In this document: piece after piece, positions 11,893-24,740 of the stretch | Layout: every line of letters starts with the position of its first letter | Numbering within the stretch: position 1 is the first letter of the stretch | The notes under the pieces: generated by a model | Told to the model about the DNA's origin: nothing | The model's input: only the letters and a program-made list of their open reading frames with translations | The model's database searches: none | Assembly (NCBI GenBank): GCA_028023455.1 | Contig: JAQFVV010006306.1 | Span: 1,639,001 to 1,703,000 of the forward strand | Origin: Epiperipatus broadwayi | Lineage: Eukaryota; Onychophora; Udeonychophora; Euonychophora; Peripatidae | Reading direction: 5' to 3' | Length of the DNA: 64,000 nt | Position numbers and translations under genes: made by a program

Positions 11893-13470
11893 TGTAATGA
11901 GCTTCATCGTGCTTTCTTCGGTGCGGCCGGCCGAATGTAGCTTTCCTATTTACAGATCCCAGGATCGAACCACTGGTGCCATATGCAGAAATCTTCATAA
12001 AATGCATCTTCATAAATCATCATCGCCCACAAGAAATGGATCTTCTATAAATTCAGATCTTCATTGTGAAGGAACGAACCCGGAGAAAGAAAGGAAAGTA
12101 TACATTATAAACAAAAAAAACATTATAAACTCTTAATTTAAAATATCAGAACTTTATTTTCCTTTAAAGATGATTTATAGACTTTTCTCTGAATCAAATC
12201 TAAACTCTATAAACTTTAAAAAAATTTAAGCCTTATCAAAAATTGAAACGTAATCTTTTAAAATGTTATATGTTTTCATTTATGCTAAGTGTAAGATCTG
12301 TTTGTAATGGGGCGGGGGTTTGCTATTGCAAACGAATTTAAAGATGAAAATATTTATCATTGTTTGTGCATTATTAAATTTTAAAATAGGTTAAAAATAG
12401 TATTTCTGGAAAGAAAATAAATTAAATATAATGTCATCTTAAAAATGATTTTAAAACCTTAATTAAACTAAAGATTTTTTGTTTTGAATTAAATTAATAA
12501 AATGATTTAAATGTTAGTTGAGTACAGATGGCTGCTAGACTAGTTTAAATATATGTTAGTTTAAAGGGGTTTTGATTTTGGACTATTTGTTTCGTAGTTG
12601 TGTCAGTGCTGGTGGAGAGATATATAGATGTTTATATCAATGTAATGTGAAATGTGTTAGCACCTAGGGCTACGAGTCCAACAGAATGCATGACCCCAAA
12701 GAGAGGTAGTCATATCGTTGAAATGGACACAGACGTATTTCCTGCGCCATTGACCCATTCCAGTTCTATGGATTGAGAAGATAAGTCGGCAAGATAAGAC
12801 CGCTCTCTCATCCATATGCAGCGTTTTTCTCTTATTATTACATACATGATTCCTTCGCCAGATAGAAGCACATTCCTATACTGGTTGAAGCTCATGTTTT
12901 CTCCAATAATATCATGCTGTTCAGATGCACATTCCTGTCGGTGTGATTCTATGCTAACATGTTCATATTGCATTGGTTGCTGATATATATCTGGAAGTGA
13001 GCATTGGTGTGCGGACTTTTAGCCCAGAATCAACTGTTTGAAAGTCTTTTAGGTGCGTGGTCTGGGTAGCTCATCTATACTCAACATTTCTAAAATTTAA
13101 AATTAAAAGTTAAAAACAAATAAAATAATAAACAGAATAAAACAAATTTCTTCTTGTGTTATAAATTTTTTTTTAAAGTTTGTGCGTTATTAATTATATA
13201 CGGAAATAAAATCTTTTTTGTGTGTTATTAATACTGACAGTGATCTAGTGATTATATTTTATTATTATTTATTAAAAGAAATATATTTAATGAATGTTTT
13301 AAACCTCTGCTACTTCATGAGCTAGTGACTTGGGCTGGCGGTTGTGATTTTAACAGCGCATATCTGCCTACTCTATAAATTTTCTAGGTCCAAATGGCCT
13401 AGTGGCGCCCTCGTATGGCAGATATGGTAAGGCTGGAATACTTCATCATCATCCCCGACTGTTATACTAT
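11893..13470 (+). mobile_element. Solo LTR (family L1), copy 3, inside the Tigger-like element
   Basis: It starts TGTAATGAGC (compare TGTAACGAGC at the start of the copy ending at 38521). Near its end, 13296-13440 matches, inverted, the block at about 36300-36440 that has the TAGTGGCGCC and GTAGGCAGATA type sequence and a CACTAGCTCA tract. The sequence before it (CTGTCACC) and further downstream (AAACCATTAACAC) are contiguous in the other Tigger-like copy at about 28010-28030, which shows the region was inserted. The right edge is approximate. An 87-codon minus-strand open frame at 12710-12973 lies inside and is taken as chance. Confidence 0.6.
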
Positions 13471-13907
13471 ATTTATTAGATATCAAGAAATTTAAATTAT
13501 TAATAACTTATTTTGACTAGAAGTACTTTTTTTCAAAAATATAATGTTATATTAGCAGCTAACATGAATATGGCCTGAAGCTGTATTTAGAATTTTAGCT
13601 TCTATGTAAATAACCTATTTATAGTAATGAGTAAATAATAATAATAGAGTTATACTTACATATAAAAATATCGCAATAAATATTCAAAAAATTTAAACTT
13701 TTAAACCGTATTTTGTTATATATAACAGAAATAAATAATCTTTTAGATTTTTAAAATAAAAAATGAAGATTTTATGAACTGAAAATAATCTTTCTAATGA
13801 TAATGTATAATCTTTTTGTTTTGATTGCGATCTCATTTTTTAATATAGAAACAGAAAACCATTAACACAGCACAAAACTAAAAGTGGCGCTAGTTGTACA
13901 TCACATC

Positions 13908-14003
13908 GTGAATAAAAATAAAGTGGCTAATAGGTTTTTCTGGGCATAATTGCTGAGATTCTTGAATTCATTTAAGGAGAAGCCACAATACATCACATCA
14001 CAA
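13908..14003 (+). mobile_element. 5'-truncated LINE 3' UTR insertion with a CACAT-type tail
   Basis: It matches, inverted, the 3' UTR downstream of the LINE ORF at 51238-51571: AAAGTGGCTAA(T/C)AGGTTT, CTGGGCATAATTGCTGAGAT and GGAGAAGCCA, then repeated ACATC/CACAT. In the sister Tigger-like copy (about 28060-28080) this block is absent, giving an empty site. Confidence 0.75.
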
Positions 14004-14581
14004 CGAATCTGATTTCTTATCAGTTTATAAACGAATACTAGCAGTAATGATTAAAAATATGTACGAAAAATGTAAAATTAAATACTGTAGTTAATAAAAA
14101 AAAAAGTAAAAAAAGTTTATCTTGTATTAATTTTTTTCAAATATTTGAATTTTTTTATTAGTCATACTTTATTTGCTTATTTTTTTAATGCGAATTTTAA
14201 AGTAATATTTCCTTGTTGCTTTGCTTATATGCGAATTCTGAAAAATACAGAACCTATCCCCTATTTTTCAAGGTAATTCTATTTTTGTGTGATTTTTTTT
14301 AATGTGGATTTTCTGTGGAACCTATCTACCGCATAAAACCAGACCCAAGTGTATTTATATCCAAATATTAAATCACCCCACATGGTTAAGAAATCCAGCA
14401 TAGTATATATCATATGGGTTCTAATATATTTATTTCATAGAAGGTGGTGGTGGATTTCTTAACAATGTAGTGATTTAATATTTGAATTTTTATTTCAGTT
14501 TAATGTTAGCCTTGGGATTATTTTCAGATATATGCCCAAGAAATTATTTTTGAATCATAATTATATATAAAAATTTTAATT

Positions 14582-14981
14582 AAAACATGCAAAACTCTCC
14601 ATACAGTAGTGCCACTCACTGCAAGTCAGAATAATCAATGGATGCCAGAAGGCTTGTGCATAAAATCCCTATCTAGTGCCTACTCATCCAATATTCCCAG
14701 ACTAGTTTCTTGCTTGTGGCCTTCATCAGTGAGGAACCTTGGATCTGAGAGCACTGCACTTTGATTTTAGGATCTAATTTCCTCACTAAGGCCACAAGCC
14801 AGAAATTAGTTTGGAGATATTGGATGAGTAGGCACTAGATAGGGATTTTATGCACAAGCGTTCTGGCATCCATTAATTACTCTGGCTTGCACTGAGTGGC
14901 ACTTCTGTATGGTTTTGCTTGTTTTAATAACAGTTATGAGCAAACATAAGAAATGGTGATCATGTGACATTTAGTGGTTTA
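14582..14981. repeat. Foldback repeat family A, full inverted copy
   Basis: The left arm begins GCAAAACTCTCCATACAG. The right arm is its inverted copy and ends in the block GTGATCATGTGACATTTAG plus TGGTTTA. The arms of about 180 bp contain GGATGCCAGAAGG, TTGTGCATAAAATCCC and CATCAGTGAGGA. Related full or partial copies lie at 17742, 22786, 23066, 23524, 51061, 52490, 55014, 59331 and 61185. There is no ORF and no polymerase III box that I could define. Confidence 0.8.
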
Positions 14982-15313
14982 ATAAAAATTTTAATTATAG
15001 AAAAACTTGCATACATTACTATTTAAAGATTTTAGCATTATTAATCTTTGACATAGTTAATAATCTTCATTCTTCAATTTACCCTTTTTTCCATAATGCT
15101 TTCTTTAGATGACAAGATAGATTAGGCTAAACATTAATAAAATTGTTCAGCAAATAAAAAAGGAACAAATAATACTACCATTTATTTTTACAATTTCTGA
15201 TCTTTATAAAATGAAAACCGTGTTTGCAGAACAGAAGTCAGAACCAATTAATATCAGTTCATATTTGGATAGTGAATTTCTAACAAGGATACATTTAATC
15301 TTAAATCATTAAA

Positions 15314-15410
15314 ACCCAATCAATACTTAGACAATACCAATAGCAATAACAATCAACAATTTCAAACTGTTGTCAAGGCAACCTCCTTTTAACAATAAAA
15401 GTGCTAATAA
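15314..15410. repeat. Dispersed repeat family E, copy 1
   Basis: It contains ACAATCAACAATTTCAAACT then GTTGTCAAGGCAACC. The same block recurs at 21930-22020, almost unchanged, and in more diverged form at about 23150-23240. Confidence 0.75.
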
Positions 15411-15744
15411 TGCTGACATACCTTGTTCCAACAAAATGAAGCTTCTTTGAATCATTTTAAAATGATATTGACATAGTAAGAAAAAAGTCTGTCAACCGAT
15501 TAAACATAAACACACTTAGAATGTAAGCAACTACCACAAAGTTTGTTCTCTCATTATATACTGTCTAATGAGGTTATGAGGCAACAAAAAGAATATAAAA
15601 TAGATGCAAAAATCATAGTATAATCAATAAGAAAAGTGTCATTCCTTAATATCTTTGTCAAATGACACAATTTTAAAATATGAATCAATCATTTGTCAGC
15701 CAATATGAGGATTCATAATATTTTGGATATATTATAAGATTATA

Positions 15745-15910
15745 AGAGAAAGCGACCACATGTAAGATGGATGGATGAAATAAGAATAAGTATAGGTGTG
15801 GTGTTTGAGAAGAGAGGCTAGATATCAGAAAAGATGGATTGAACTTGGAGAGGCCTCTTTCTGCTGTGGATTGATACTGATTGACAATGATGATGACAAG
15901 ATTGCATTCA
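15745..15910 (+). pseudogene. LINE ORF2 C-terminal fragment
   Basis: Translation gives RKRPHVRWMDEIR, then a stop-broken stretch with a TWRGLFLL-like segment. This matches the GRPxxRWMDDI tail typical of several LINE reverse transcriptase proteins. It is followed by a GATGATGATG-like tail. At least two in-frame stops make it a dead fragment. Confidence 0.65.
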
Positions 15911-16214
15911 TTGGAGGCTTTAAACTAAAATGTTCTAAAGTGAAAGGTAAAAGATGCAATAACAAGATTGAATAATCCACTACATGCCATTAATATTCTC
16001 TGGATAAAAGAAATGTCATTTAAACTTTTAAGAGTCAACTTATCAATATTAACAACTATGTAATGCTGTTTTAAAGGCGGAACAATGAAATTAGAAAAAG
16101 CAACTGTAAACAACAACCAAAAAAACTACCCCCTTCTTTTTGTATTGATTCATTTTATACAATAATATTGTTTTCTAAATTTTTTGATTCAATTAATAAC
16201 TGAAATACAGGCTA

Positions 16215-16800
16215 TATGTAAATATATAGGGTATATGAGCACAGACTTTCATACGACCCACAACTCTCCACTCTATCTCATAACACTGATACATTTGAAC
16301 ACATATATGTCAAAAAGATAAATAATTACCAATATATGTATTTCATGCTAAACCAGAAATCATCAGTTGGTCCAGATTATCATCTCTACACATATATGCA
16401 GTAAGTGCTCAGATATATATTAAGATAGCCAATCTTCATACTTTAATGGACAGGCTTCAATCCACTCAATACTCCAACCATTCATTCAACTGAAAATCTG
16501 GCTCGGCCTCAGGGTGGCCTTTGAGCGTTCCATTATTAGATTTTCAATTGAATGGACTGTTGAAGAGTTGGCGCGTTAAGTGGATTGAAGCCTCTCTATT
16601 AAAGTATGAATTTTGGCTATCTTAATATATCTGAGTACTTATTGCATACATGTGTAGAGATGATAATCTGAACCAACTGATGATTGCTGGTTTAGCATGA
16701 AATACGTATATTGGTGATTATTTATCTTTTTGACAGTGTTATGAGATAGAGTGGAGAGTTGTGGGTCGTGTGAAAGTCTGTGCTCATATACCCAATATAT
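16215..16800. repeat. Foldback repeat family B, inverted copy
   Basis: The arms of about 230 bp are inverted copies. The left starts TATATGAGCACAGACTTTC and the right ends with its complement. Shared blocks are CTCCACTCTATCTCATAACA, CATGCTAAACCAG and GCCTCAGGGTGGCCTTTGAG (the last near the centre). A second locus at 58815-59545 has the same family in a rearranged order. Confidence 0.8.
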
Positions 16801-17741
16801 TACATAGATTCGATTAAATAAAACTAAAATCTGTGAACATATTGCCATGGTTTAAAAAGATTTACAGAGCAAACAAATGATATAAAAATTAAATTTTAAT
16901 TCTTTAGATTATTAGTCTTGGATCATTAGCTTTCTGTTTTATTAATTTAATCAGTTTTAAAATAAAATCTAAATACAGAAAATATAACAACAACAAAAAA
17001 GTAAACTTAAAAAGTTATCAACGGATTATAATAATTCTATTAAATTAAATGCATGTTATATTAAAAATAATCGCGTAAAACTATTATTTGAATAGATAAA
17101 AAAAATAATAAAATTGATTTTTAAAATATTAGTTCAGGTGAACAAAAATGATATATTATTGATGTTTATATCTAACTAAACACACAACAGTTTTACAACT
17201 TTTAAGGCAATATACATTTTTTTTCAAAAATGAAATGAATTTACAATATTTGTACAGTTGTTTGGTATAATTTTCTATGGCTTAACTTCCACAATTTTCT
17301 ATAAGCAGTTAGTAGGAGACTTTCCATTCATACAGCTAAAATTGTTCACGTCACTCTCAATGTTTTATTGTTTCTATTTAATTTTACTTAAGGGTTTTTT
17401 TTTCTTATTTAAATAAGTGGTGCATTTCAAATCTAGCTGATATCTGGAATCTACACACAATAGAATCCCAAGTGAGACCGAAAAAAAATATGAGAACTGA
17501 ATAGACCAATAGAAGATACAAAACTGATTCTGGAACTAAGTTTAAAAATGACTTTATTTACAACACGGACAATTCAAACTGAATAAATACTCATGATTCC
17601 CGACAATCTCTTAATTGTCTGTTTAGTTTTATAAGTTTGATATTTCTAAAGTGATTTCACAATTTCACATTCTGACTATAATCTTGGTGACAATCTTCAC
17701 CATATCTATTTCTCATTCACATCAAGTTGTGTGAGTCTTCA

Positions 17742-17830
17742 ATATAAACCACTAAACATCACATGATCACATCCATTGATTACTCTAGCTTGCACTGGTG
17801 GCGCTACTGTATGAAGAATTTAGCCTCTGT
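17742..17830. repeat. Foldback repeat family A, fragment
   Basis: It has the TAAACCACTAAACATCACAT head joined directly to the other end of the family (ATTACTCTAGCTTGCACTGG). The middle is deleted. Confidence 0.7.
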
Positions 17831-18593
17831 ATGTCTTCAATATAATCGATAATGATGACTTTATTGCTGTTACATCTTTCTTTTATTACCATGAAAAGTA
17901 AAAAGAGAAAGCTTTATTAATGACAATTGGTTCCTTTTTGGTGATTTATTATGCCTTGATAGTTTTTAGATAAGGTTTGCTAACGGAAAACTATTTTAAA
18001 GGAGAATCCCAGAAGTGAATTCTGGTATTTTTCATCTCAAGAAATATTATCCAATCAGATTTTTTTTTAAATGTCTTCAAGAGAAGAAAGGATTAATTTA
18101 GTAAATGGTTTCTTTTTCATATAAGATCATGGTTGTTAAAAAACAAAAGCATGCTAATTAATATTAAATTTTATATTTGCATTACTTTTAAATATTAGTC
18201 TACTGATATTACAACTAAATAGTAAAAATAAATGATATTAGTATAAGCGTTACCCATTTTGTTACTCATTTTATTAATCTACCAAGTACTTACCACAGAG
18301 CAAAAAGAAAACTAATAAGTAAAAAATAAAATATTAAAATTTATATTTGAATTCATGGTGATATACAATCTAAATAATATATTTTATCAAAATAGTATGA
18401 ATTTTCTTACAAAAAAATACACCAATGGCAAATTAAATATACATGGAAATGCAAATTCATAATAAATGCCCACATTCATAGTTAAATTTATAGAGTGTAT
18501 ACTTCATACTGCTTATCTTAATTTCATAACTATTTTGTATGCATAATATTTTTACTTTCTTTTATTTAATACAAATATATTGCAAAATGTCAA

Positions 18594-18665
18594 GCGTTGG
18601 TGGCCTAACGGTTAGCATAGCTGCTTTTCGAGCAGCTGGCCCTGGTTCACTTCCTGGTCAATACC
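18594..18665 (+). pseudogene. tRNA-Gly-like sequence, second copy, anticodon TTC
   Basis: Same head as the copy at 5911: GCGTTGGTGGCCTA, then GGTTAGCATAGCTGC. The anticodon stem GCTGC/GCAGC is kept, but the loop reads TTTTCGA, giving TTC (Glu) on a Gly-like body. The T-stem has four of five pairs and the T-loop is TTCACTT as in the other copy. The 3' acceptor strand is damaged (TCAATACC). Flanks TGTCAA and TTGACAT match the first copy. Confidence 0.65.
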
Positions 18666-20814
18666 TTGACATCTAAAATATATATATTGCAAAATATATT
18701 TTCTTCATTCATATTTATTCTTGAATTTGCTGTGATAAATTATATGGGAAGGGGACCCAAAAAGAACCAGAATTGTTCTCTGGTAAGTGTGCCTGTTGTT
18801 GTACATGCTTCTATTGTTACATCCCTCTTGCATCAATCTGCCAAATTATGTTAACGTGTGAAATCAGGTACCAAGTAGCACATTTTTTTTTGTAAAGTGT
18901 GTTTTGCGTACTTGGCGATTTTTTGTAATGGTGGAAAAGTTGGAATGATGTGATATTCTATTTTCTTTTAGGAGAAACAATTGTAATGCTCGAAATAGAT
19001 TACAAGAAAGTTGTTTTGGGAAAAACACAAGTTTACGAATGATTTAATGAAATTGTCAAATCCACCATGCCCCCCAAAAATGTGGCAAATAAACCTCAAT
19101 ATCAAGATTTATTGATGCAAATTACATTTTTCTCTCAAAATTGGATATTAACAGTCAGACATTTAATCTAGGAAGTAACTGGAATGTTCGAGTAATATGC
19201 TAAAATGTAAATGTTCCGTTTTGTGGTAAACTGACGAATGCAAGCTTCACCACAACAATTCATCTGCGAGAAGTTTTGAGTGTAAAACAATATTTAATTA
19301 AATTCAACATGACTCAGCTTATCTATCAGTCGTATGTGCTTGATCTCTGTGTGATTTCTTTTTATTTTCTTGAATGAAAAAATGCACTTTTTTTTTTTCT
19401 GCTGAATCAGAAGTAGGGAAAAAAAAACCAACACAAGCATTAAAAAGCTTCACTGTATTTCTGGGCAATTTTGAAAAGTGAAATCCACATTTAGGCTGGT
19501 GCAAATGGACAGTATTTTGAAGGAGATTAAATTTATAACACTTAAACATAAAAAAAAAAAAACCAATGTTTTACTATAATTATAAAAGTCCTGTTATTTT
19601 TGGATTCCCCTTAGACAAATAAATTAGAACATTTTTTTTATGGATTTTAAATTTCCCATGCATTTTTTATTATAAATTATTCTTCTTAAAAAATGTTTTA
19701 TGTACTATATTCTTGTAGTCATAAATTCAACAAGAAATTCATTTTATTTTTGTTTTTCTTTCACGCTGTGGTAAGTACTGTGAAGCTTTATCAACCAGGT
19801 AGACCTTGCACTATATTAGTACCAAATAAATTTGAACACTTCAGTTATTTAATATTAGAACCTACAATCTGATTGGAAGATTAGATACTATAAGAGTATT
19901 GGCTGAAAATCTCTGATGTAATTGATGCCAACCTATAGAACATAGACATAGTCTGCAGAAATTAGATGTCATACGAACAAAATACAATTGGTTAAAACTT
20001 TAAGTACCATTTACTCATTTCATGATGATGTGCTCTAAAAGTTATATTCAAGAGATCAAAGATAACCAATAGCTTGATACATGATAATTAATTCAGTTTC
20101 ACTATTTTTATAAAAGGTGTATCAACAGGATTATCTCAAATACTTTTCATATACGTGCACTATTATTGGAAAAATATGACTGAAGATAGAATATATCGGG
20201 GAGCTAGAAATTTTTTATTTTTGAATGGTTGATATTGATAATGTAATATTATTAAAGATACTACAGGTTTACCAGTGATAAGACTAATTTCTTGAAAAGT
20301 ATTTAGTCTTATCACTATTATACCAAAAGCATCTTTATAGTAACAAATATTAAAATAAATATCTAAATAAGATATTTATTTTATATAGCGCGATGTTTTT
20401 AAACTGTAATAATAATCAGCATTAAGCATGCACTTTGTGGATTTTAACTATAAATGAATACTCTCACTTTCCAAACACAAGATAAAGTTTTTGTGAAAAT
20501 ATAAAATAAATATCATATATAACCTTCTCATATATTTCTAAGAGGTTATCCTACCTACCTAAAGCCATCTACTGAAGGCTTGAGTAAACACTAGACATCA
20601 GGTAGTATCAGCCACTTAAAAATAGGTATACATAATGCTACTTCAAGGGAAAAAAGGAATAATAATACAGTATAGGAGTTTAGTAATGACTACACATATT
20701 CTAAGAATCATAAATATGTCCGTCCACATAGGAAATATGTTGATCAATTGTTTTTATTTTATTTGCTAATGCTTTTAGATTTTTCTGCAAACAAAAACGT
20801 TTCCTTTTAAAAGA

Positions 20815-21100
20815 TTTAAATACTTATCTAATTGTAGCTTTGTAATGTATTCTAATCTCAGCCATATCTTACCAATGAAAATGAAATCCTGTACTTCTTT
20901 AAAAAAAATTTGAGATAATCCCATTTGATTCTACTACAAAAACCATTTTTAAATATATTTTTTAAAAAGCAATACACTATTCATTTAACACATCCAATCC
21001 CTTCTGCAAAATTGTGACTTTTCAACAATGGACTCCAGTATTTCATTTCAACTAGTTGAAGAACATACCGATTGGATTTGTGATCTTAGCATACTTATGA
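20815..21100. repeat. Diverged duplicate block, copy 1 (unknown retroelement?)
   Basis: It shares order and sequence with 22230-22510: ATTGTAGCTTTG/GTTGTAGCTCTG, CAATGAAxATxA, AGGTAATCC/AGATAATCC and a GAAGAACAT block. The surroundings 18670-20800 show no gene. It may be part of a decayed LINE on the minus strand. Confidence 0.45.
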
Positions 21101-21924
21101 AGATATGAGTCCAAATCACATTTTTGTATAACCAAAGTAGATAAAGAATTTCAAGAGGATTAAAGACTCTATTACAGCAGTATAACACACATGAGTTAGT
21201 TCATTTTTAAACTTAAAAACTACCGAGATATTAAAATCGGTTCATATTTTCAACCAAGGTAAACATTTCTGAAGGATTTTTCTTCCATCACTGACTGATA
21301 GAGTTTGTGAATTTTTTGAACATTAACTAATAAACCAAAGTCTTTATTTGCTGCATTCAGAACATTGTTCTGTAGATTGTCTTTGGAACAATAAGACGAT
21401 GCTATGGTATCCCTCTTTAATCCGTGAATGGTTTTGGACTTTTCTTTTGGCAGCTAGGACTTCGTTTCAAAATCAAAACTAACATATTTATGCATCTAGA
21501 AGTCACCTTTTACTCATATCTATAATCTGAAATTTTTTAAAAAACTCAAGGTTTTGAACCCAAGCTAACCATTCAGATAGTTATATAGATCTGACACTAG
21601 ATCAATTAATTTTATGCTAAAATTTGCAATAAGGATTAATCCTACAATATCACAACTGTCTTATACGCTTGCTTGGTTAGTTTGATGCAAATTTCTACTT
21701 CAAAAGTAAAACAATCTCACATAGTTATAAAACATTATACTTGGAAACTTCAGACCAAACAGTACAAAATTTAAGAATAGTCCCCAAATATAAATAAAAT
21801 AATTCTATCTGTATAATCCAAATAATTATGAATAGTATTTTAATATCAGCAGCAGCCATTCATATATGAATATGAGCATTCCAATTCCAAATGAAGAAGG
21901 TAAAAATACTAAATGAACTATCAT

Positions 21925-22520
21925 TAAAAACCAGTCAACACTTAGACAATCCCCATATCAATAACAATCAACAATTTCAAACTGTTGTCAAGGCAACCCC
22001 CTTTTAACAATAAAGGTGGAATTCTACTTTTATTAATGGTCTAATTTACTTATATAGACCCTAAAGATTGCACTTCACCAATATAGAACTTTTAATTTTT
22101 CTAATTTATTGTATAGAAATGAAATTTGGTTTATCCTACTGATGTAACATAAAAACATTAGAAAAGTTTTACTAAAAAAAACTTGGCCTTTTAAATTTCT
22201 GCAAAAAACTGTTCTATCAGAAATATTTCAACATTCTTTTCTAGTTGTAGCTCTGGCAATGTAATTCATTCCCAGGTCTATCTTTCCAATGAATATAATT
22301 AACATAGCATTTCTTTAAAATGTTTTTGAGGTAATCCTTATAATGTAAATGGAGTCTACCTCTCCCTTGAAAAAGCCGTGCTTGAACTCATTAAACGCCC
22401 TTTTAGGAAATCTTGTATTGTTTGTTTCACAAATCCAATTCAATGAAGGTACGATTTTACAACCATGGACTTTGTATATCATATCCATAAAATTGAAGAA
22501 CATATTCATTGGTCTATGAC
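21925..22520. repeat. Dispersed repeat family E, copy 2, with downstream duplicate block
   Basis: Holds the near-identical GTTGTCAAGGCAACC block, then a segment repeated at 23240-23330 (TTACTAATGGTC, ATATGGACxC, AAAGATTGCA) and the duplicate of 20815-21100. A 64-codon minus-strand open frame at 22315-22509 has no motif I recognise. Confidence 0.6.
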
Positions 22521-22785
22521 TATACCACTATATTTTTTAAATTGTTAACAGCATCTCTAAATGAAGATTTTCTAATGCTTTTGTTTATGTAAGGTATCCA
22601 ATTCTCACTTCCAGACAAATAAATTAGGTAAAATAACAGTTCTATATACAATTAATTTAATTGCTTACAAGTTATTTCATTGTGATGAAATCCCTATCTT
22701 TTAATTTGCTAATAGTAGAGGTAGCACATTGAAATTTGTCCCGTTATCTCAGCATTTAAATCCCTTTCTATTTAAAAAACAAACC

Positions 22786-23135
22786 ATCAAACATCATATG
22801 ATTACCATTCTGTAGGTTTACACAATGTTTTTCACAGAGGCAAAACTCTCTAATCAGTAGATTACTCTGGTTTGCACTGAGTGACGATACTATATTGAGA
22901 GTTTTGTCTCTATTTTAAAAATACCAAAATATTTAAAATTGTCTCATTTTCAAGTTGATAATGATCCTCATCACTGCTGATAAATTATTTACAATATGTG
23001 GATGATCGTGCCATTTTTACCCTTCAAAAAATGGATAATAGCACAAATTCCTTATATTACATTCAATAAACATCACATGACCACCACCTCTTATGATTGT
23101 GTATAACTGTTGTTAAAACAGGCAAAGCTCACTAT
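22786..23135. repeat. Foldback repeat family A, two fragments
   Basis: At 22786-22912: ATCATATGATTACCATTCTG, then GAGGCAAAACTCTC, and on to TTGAGAGTTTTGTCTC, a shrunken inverted copy. At 23066-23135: the head block CAATAAACATCACATGACC, then TTAAAACAGGCAAAGCTC, which ends abruptly. Confidence 0.6.
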
Positions 23136-23523
23136 ATACATATAAATATATTCCAACCAGTCACAACCTAAACATTCACAGTAAATGTAGTAATCAATAT
23201 TTCTAATTGCTGTCAAGGTAACCTTCTCACCTTTTTAATAGCAAGAATGGAAATCCATTCTTACTAATGGTCCATTGAATATATATGGACACTTAAAGAT
23301 TGCAACTTGACTATAGAGTATGAAATATTGTTACAATGAAGTTTAAATAAACCTCTTTAAATATGAAATAAACATGTCACTATAATGCAGACTAATAAAT
23401 AGTCATCTATAACATTACTTAATACAATACTTTTAAATTGCCCATGTATTATTTAGAAATAATAAGCGAAATAGTGCCTAAAGCTAATCTGGGATAATGA
23501 TGTAATATATATATATATTGCCA

Positions 23524-23855
23524 CACACAACAAGCTAGAGTAATCAATGGATGCCAGAAGGCTTGTGCATAAGATCCCATCTAGTGCCTACTCATCCAAT
23601 ATCCCCAGACTAGTTTCTGGCTTATGGTCTTCATCAGTGAGGAGCCTTGGAGGGTGGCATTAGATCCTAAGATCTAGATGCAGTGCTCTCAGATCCAAGG
23701 CTCCTCATTGATGAAGGCCATAAGCCAGAAACTAGTCTGGGGATATTGGATGAGTAGGCACTAGACGGAAATTTTATGCACAAGCCTTCTGGCATCCATT
23801 GATTACTCTAGCTTGCTGAGTATGGCTATATATATATATATAGTGAGTTTTGCCT
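23524..23855. repeat. Foldback repeat family A, inverted copy
   Basis: Arms of about 130 bp meet near 23675. The left has CAAGCTAGAGTAATCAATGG and the right has the complement, with GGATGCCAGAAGGC and GATGAGTAGGCACTAG in both. It is flanked by TA-dinucleotide runs, which suggests insertion at a TA microsatellite. Confidence 0.8.
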
Positions 23856-24239
23856 ATATTACATTCCAAAATATAAACTACATTCTGCAGATCATCTTAG
23901 ATTTGGAAAAAATAGCGCAATTATCTAAAAATAAAGAACCCATTTTTGTCATTGTTTTCGGTTTTAATCAATTCAAAATAAAATTCCATCTCAAATGTAT
24001 TCCTTGATTCATTAAATCAGCTATAAACAGATCCAAAGACCACATTCAAAAAATTGATTATAATAAAGCAAATAAATATACTTACTTAAAACCAGTTTTT
24101 ATTTGAAATGATTCGAGTTTTCCACCTGAAACAATAACACTTTACTTCATTCCATTATAAATAAACTTAACTAATTTCAAACAAAAGAATAGACTTACTT
24201 GATAAGTCTAATGCTGTGACCAAATCAATAAAACTACTT

Positions 24240-24520
24240 ATTTAATAAAATCCTTGAAAGTATCTACACTGTAGTGGAAAATAATATTTCACAATAATTA
24301 CCAGAATCCAGTTTATTAATCTTTTTGCCTAAACATTGGTATAGAAATCATTCCAAGGGTAAGTTGCATAACTTCATAAGTCCACATATTCTTTAAAAAA
24401 AAATCCAATATTTTTGAAGCTAATATATGATCATATTTTAAAACATTTCCAATTATTTCATCAGGTCCTACAGCCTTTCCATTTCTTTAAAATTGCAGAG
24501 TTGTTTTTTTGAGTTCCCTA
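24240..24520 (-). pseudogene. LINE reverse transcriptase fragment, N-terminal part
   Basis: Minus-strand translation near 24477-24400 reads KAVGPDEIIGNVLKYD, matching the KAPGPDGIPxExLKY motif that opens LINE reverse transcriptase domains. It continues DHILASKILDFFLKNMW and on to a MISIPMFRQKD stretch that resembles the next conserved block before the frame ends. Frame changes flank the motif. No catalytic YADD box was found downstream. Confidence 0.65.
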
Positions 24521-24740
24521 AGCTGTTTATCTTTGTCCCAAATCTAAATTAGATGAAATGGATATATATTTAAAGATGTCATTTAAAAAATAAAATGTTT
24601 CCAATGCATTTGACATATCATTGCCATCATATAAAAGGTTATTATTGCTGGATTTAATAGGATTGAATTTCCGATCCATACGTTGATTTCAATATATCAA
24701 AAAAATCTCAAGTGATCACAATCTGAAAATGTCTATTCGC

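Larger units (their letters stand above)
11229..14351. mobile_element. pogo/Tigger-like DNA transposon, degenerate, with nested insertions
   Basis: The left end starts CACCTGGGT and runs into TTTTATGCGG. The right end, read on the minus strand, starts CACTTGGGTCT and has GGTTTTATGCGGTAGATAGG. The element sits between TA dinucleotides (11227-11228 and 14352-14353), as expected for Tc1/mariner-superfamily elements. GCGG/ATGCG-rich ends ahead of a GGAACCTAT block recall Tigger elements. The interior is interrupted by a solo LTR (11893 to about 13470) and a LINE 3' end (13908-14003), both recognisable by comparison with the second copy at 27467. No intact transposase was found. Confidence 0.65.

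Noticed and set aside
12710-12973. An 87-codon open frame on the minus strand as a gene
   Set aside because: It lies inside a solo LTR, has no recognisable motif, and no splice or expression signal supports it.
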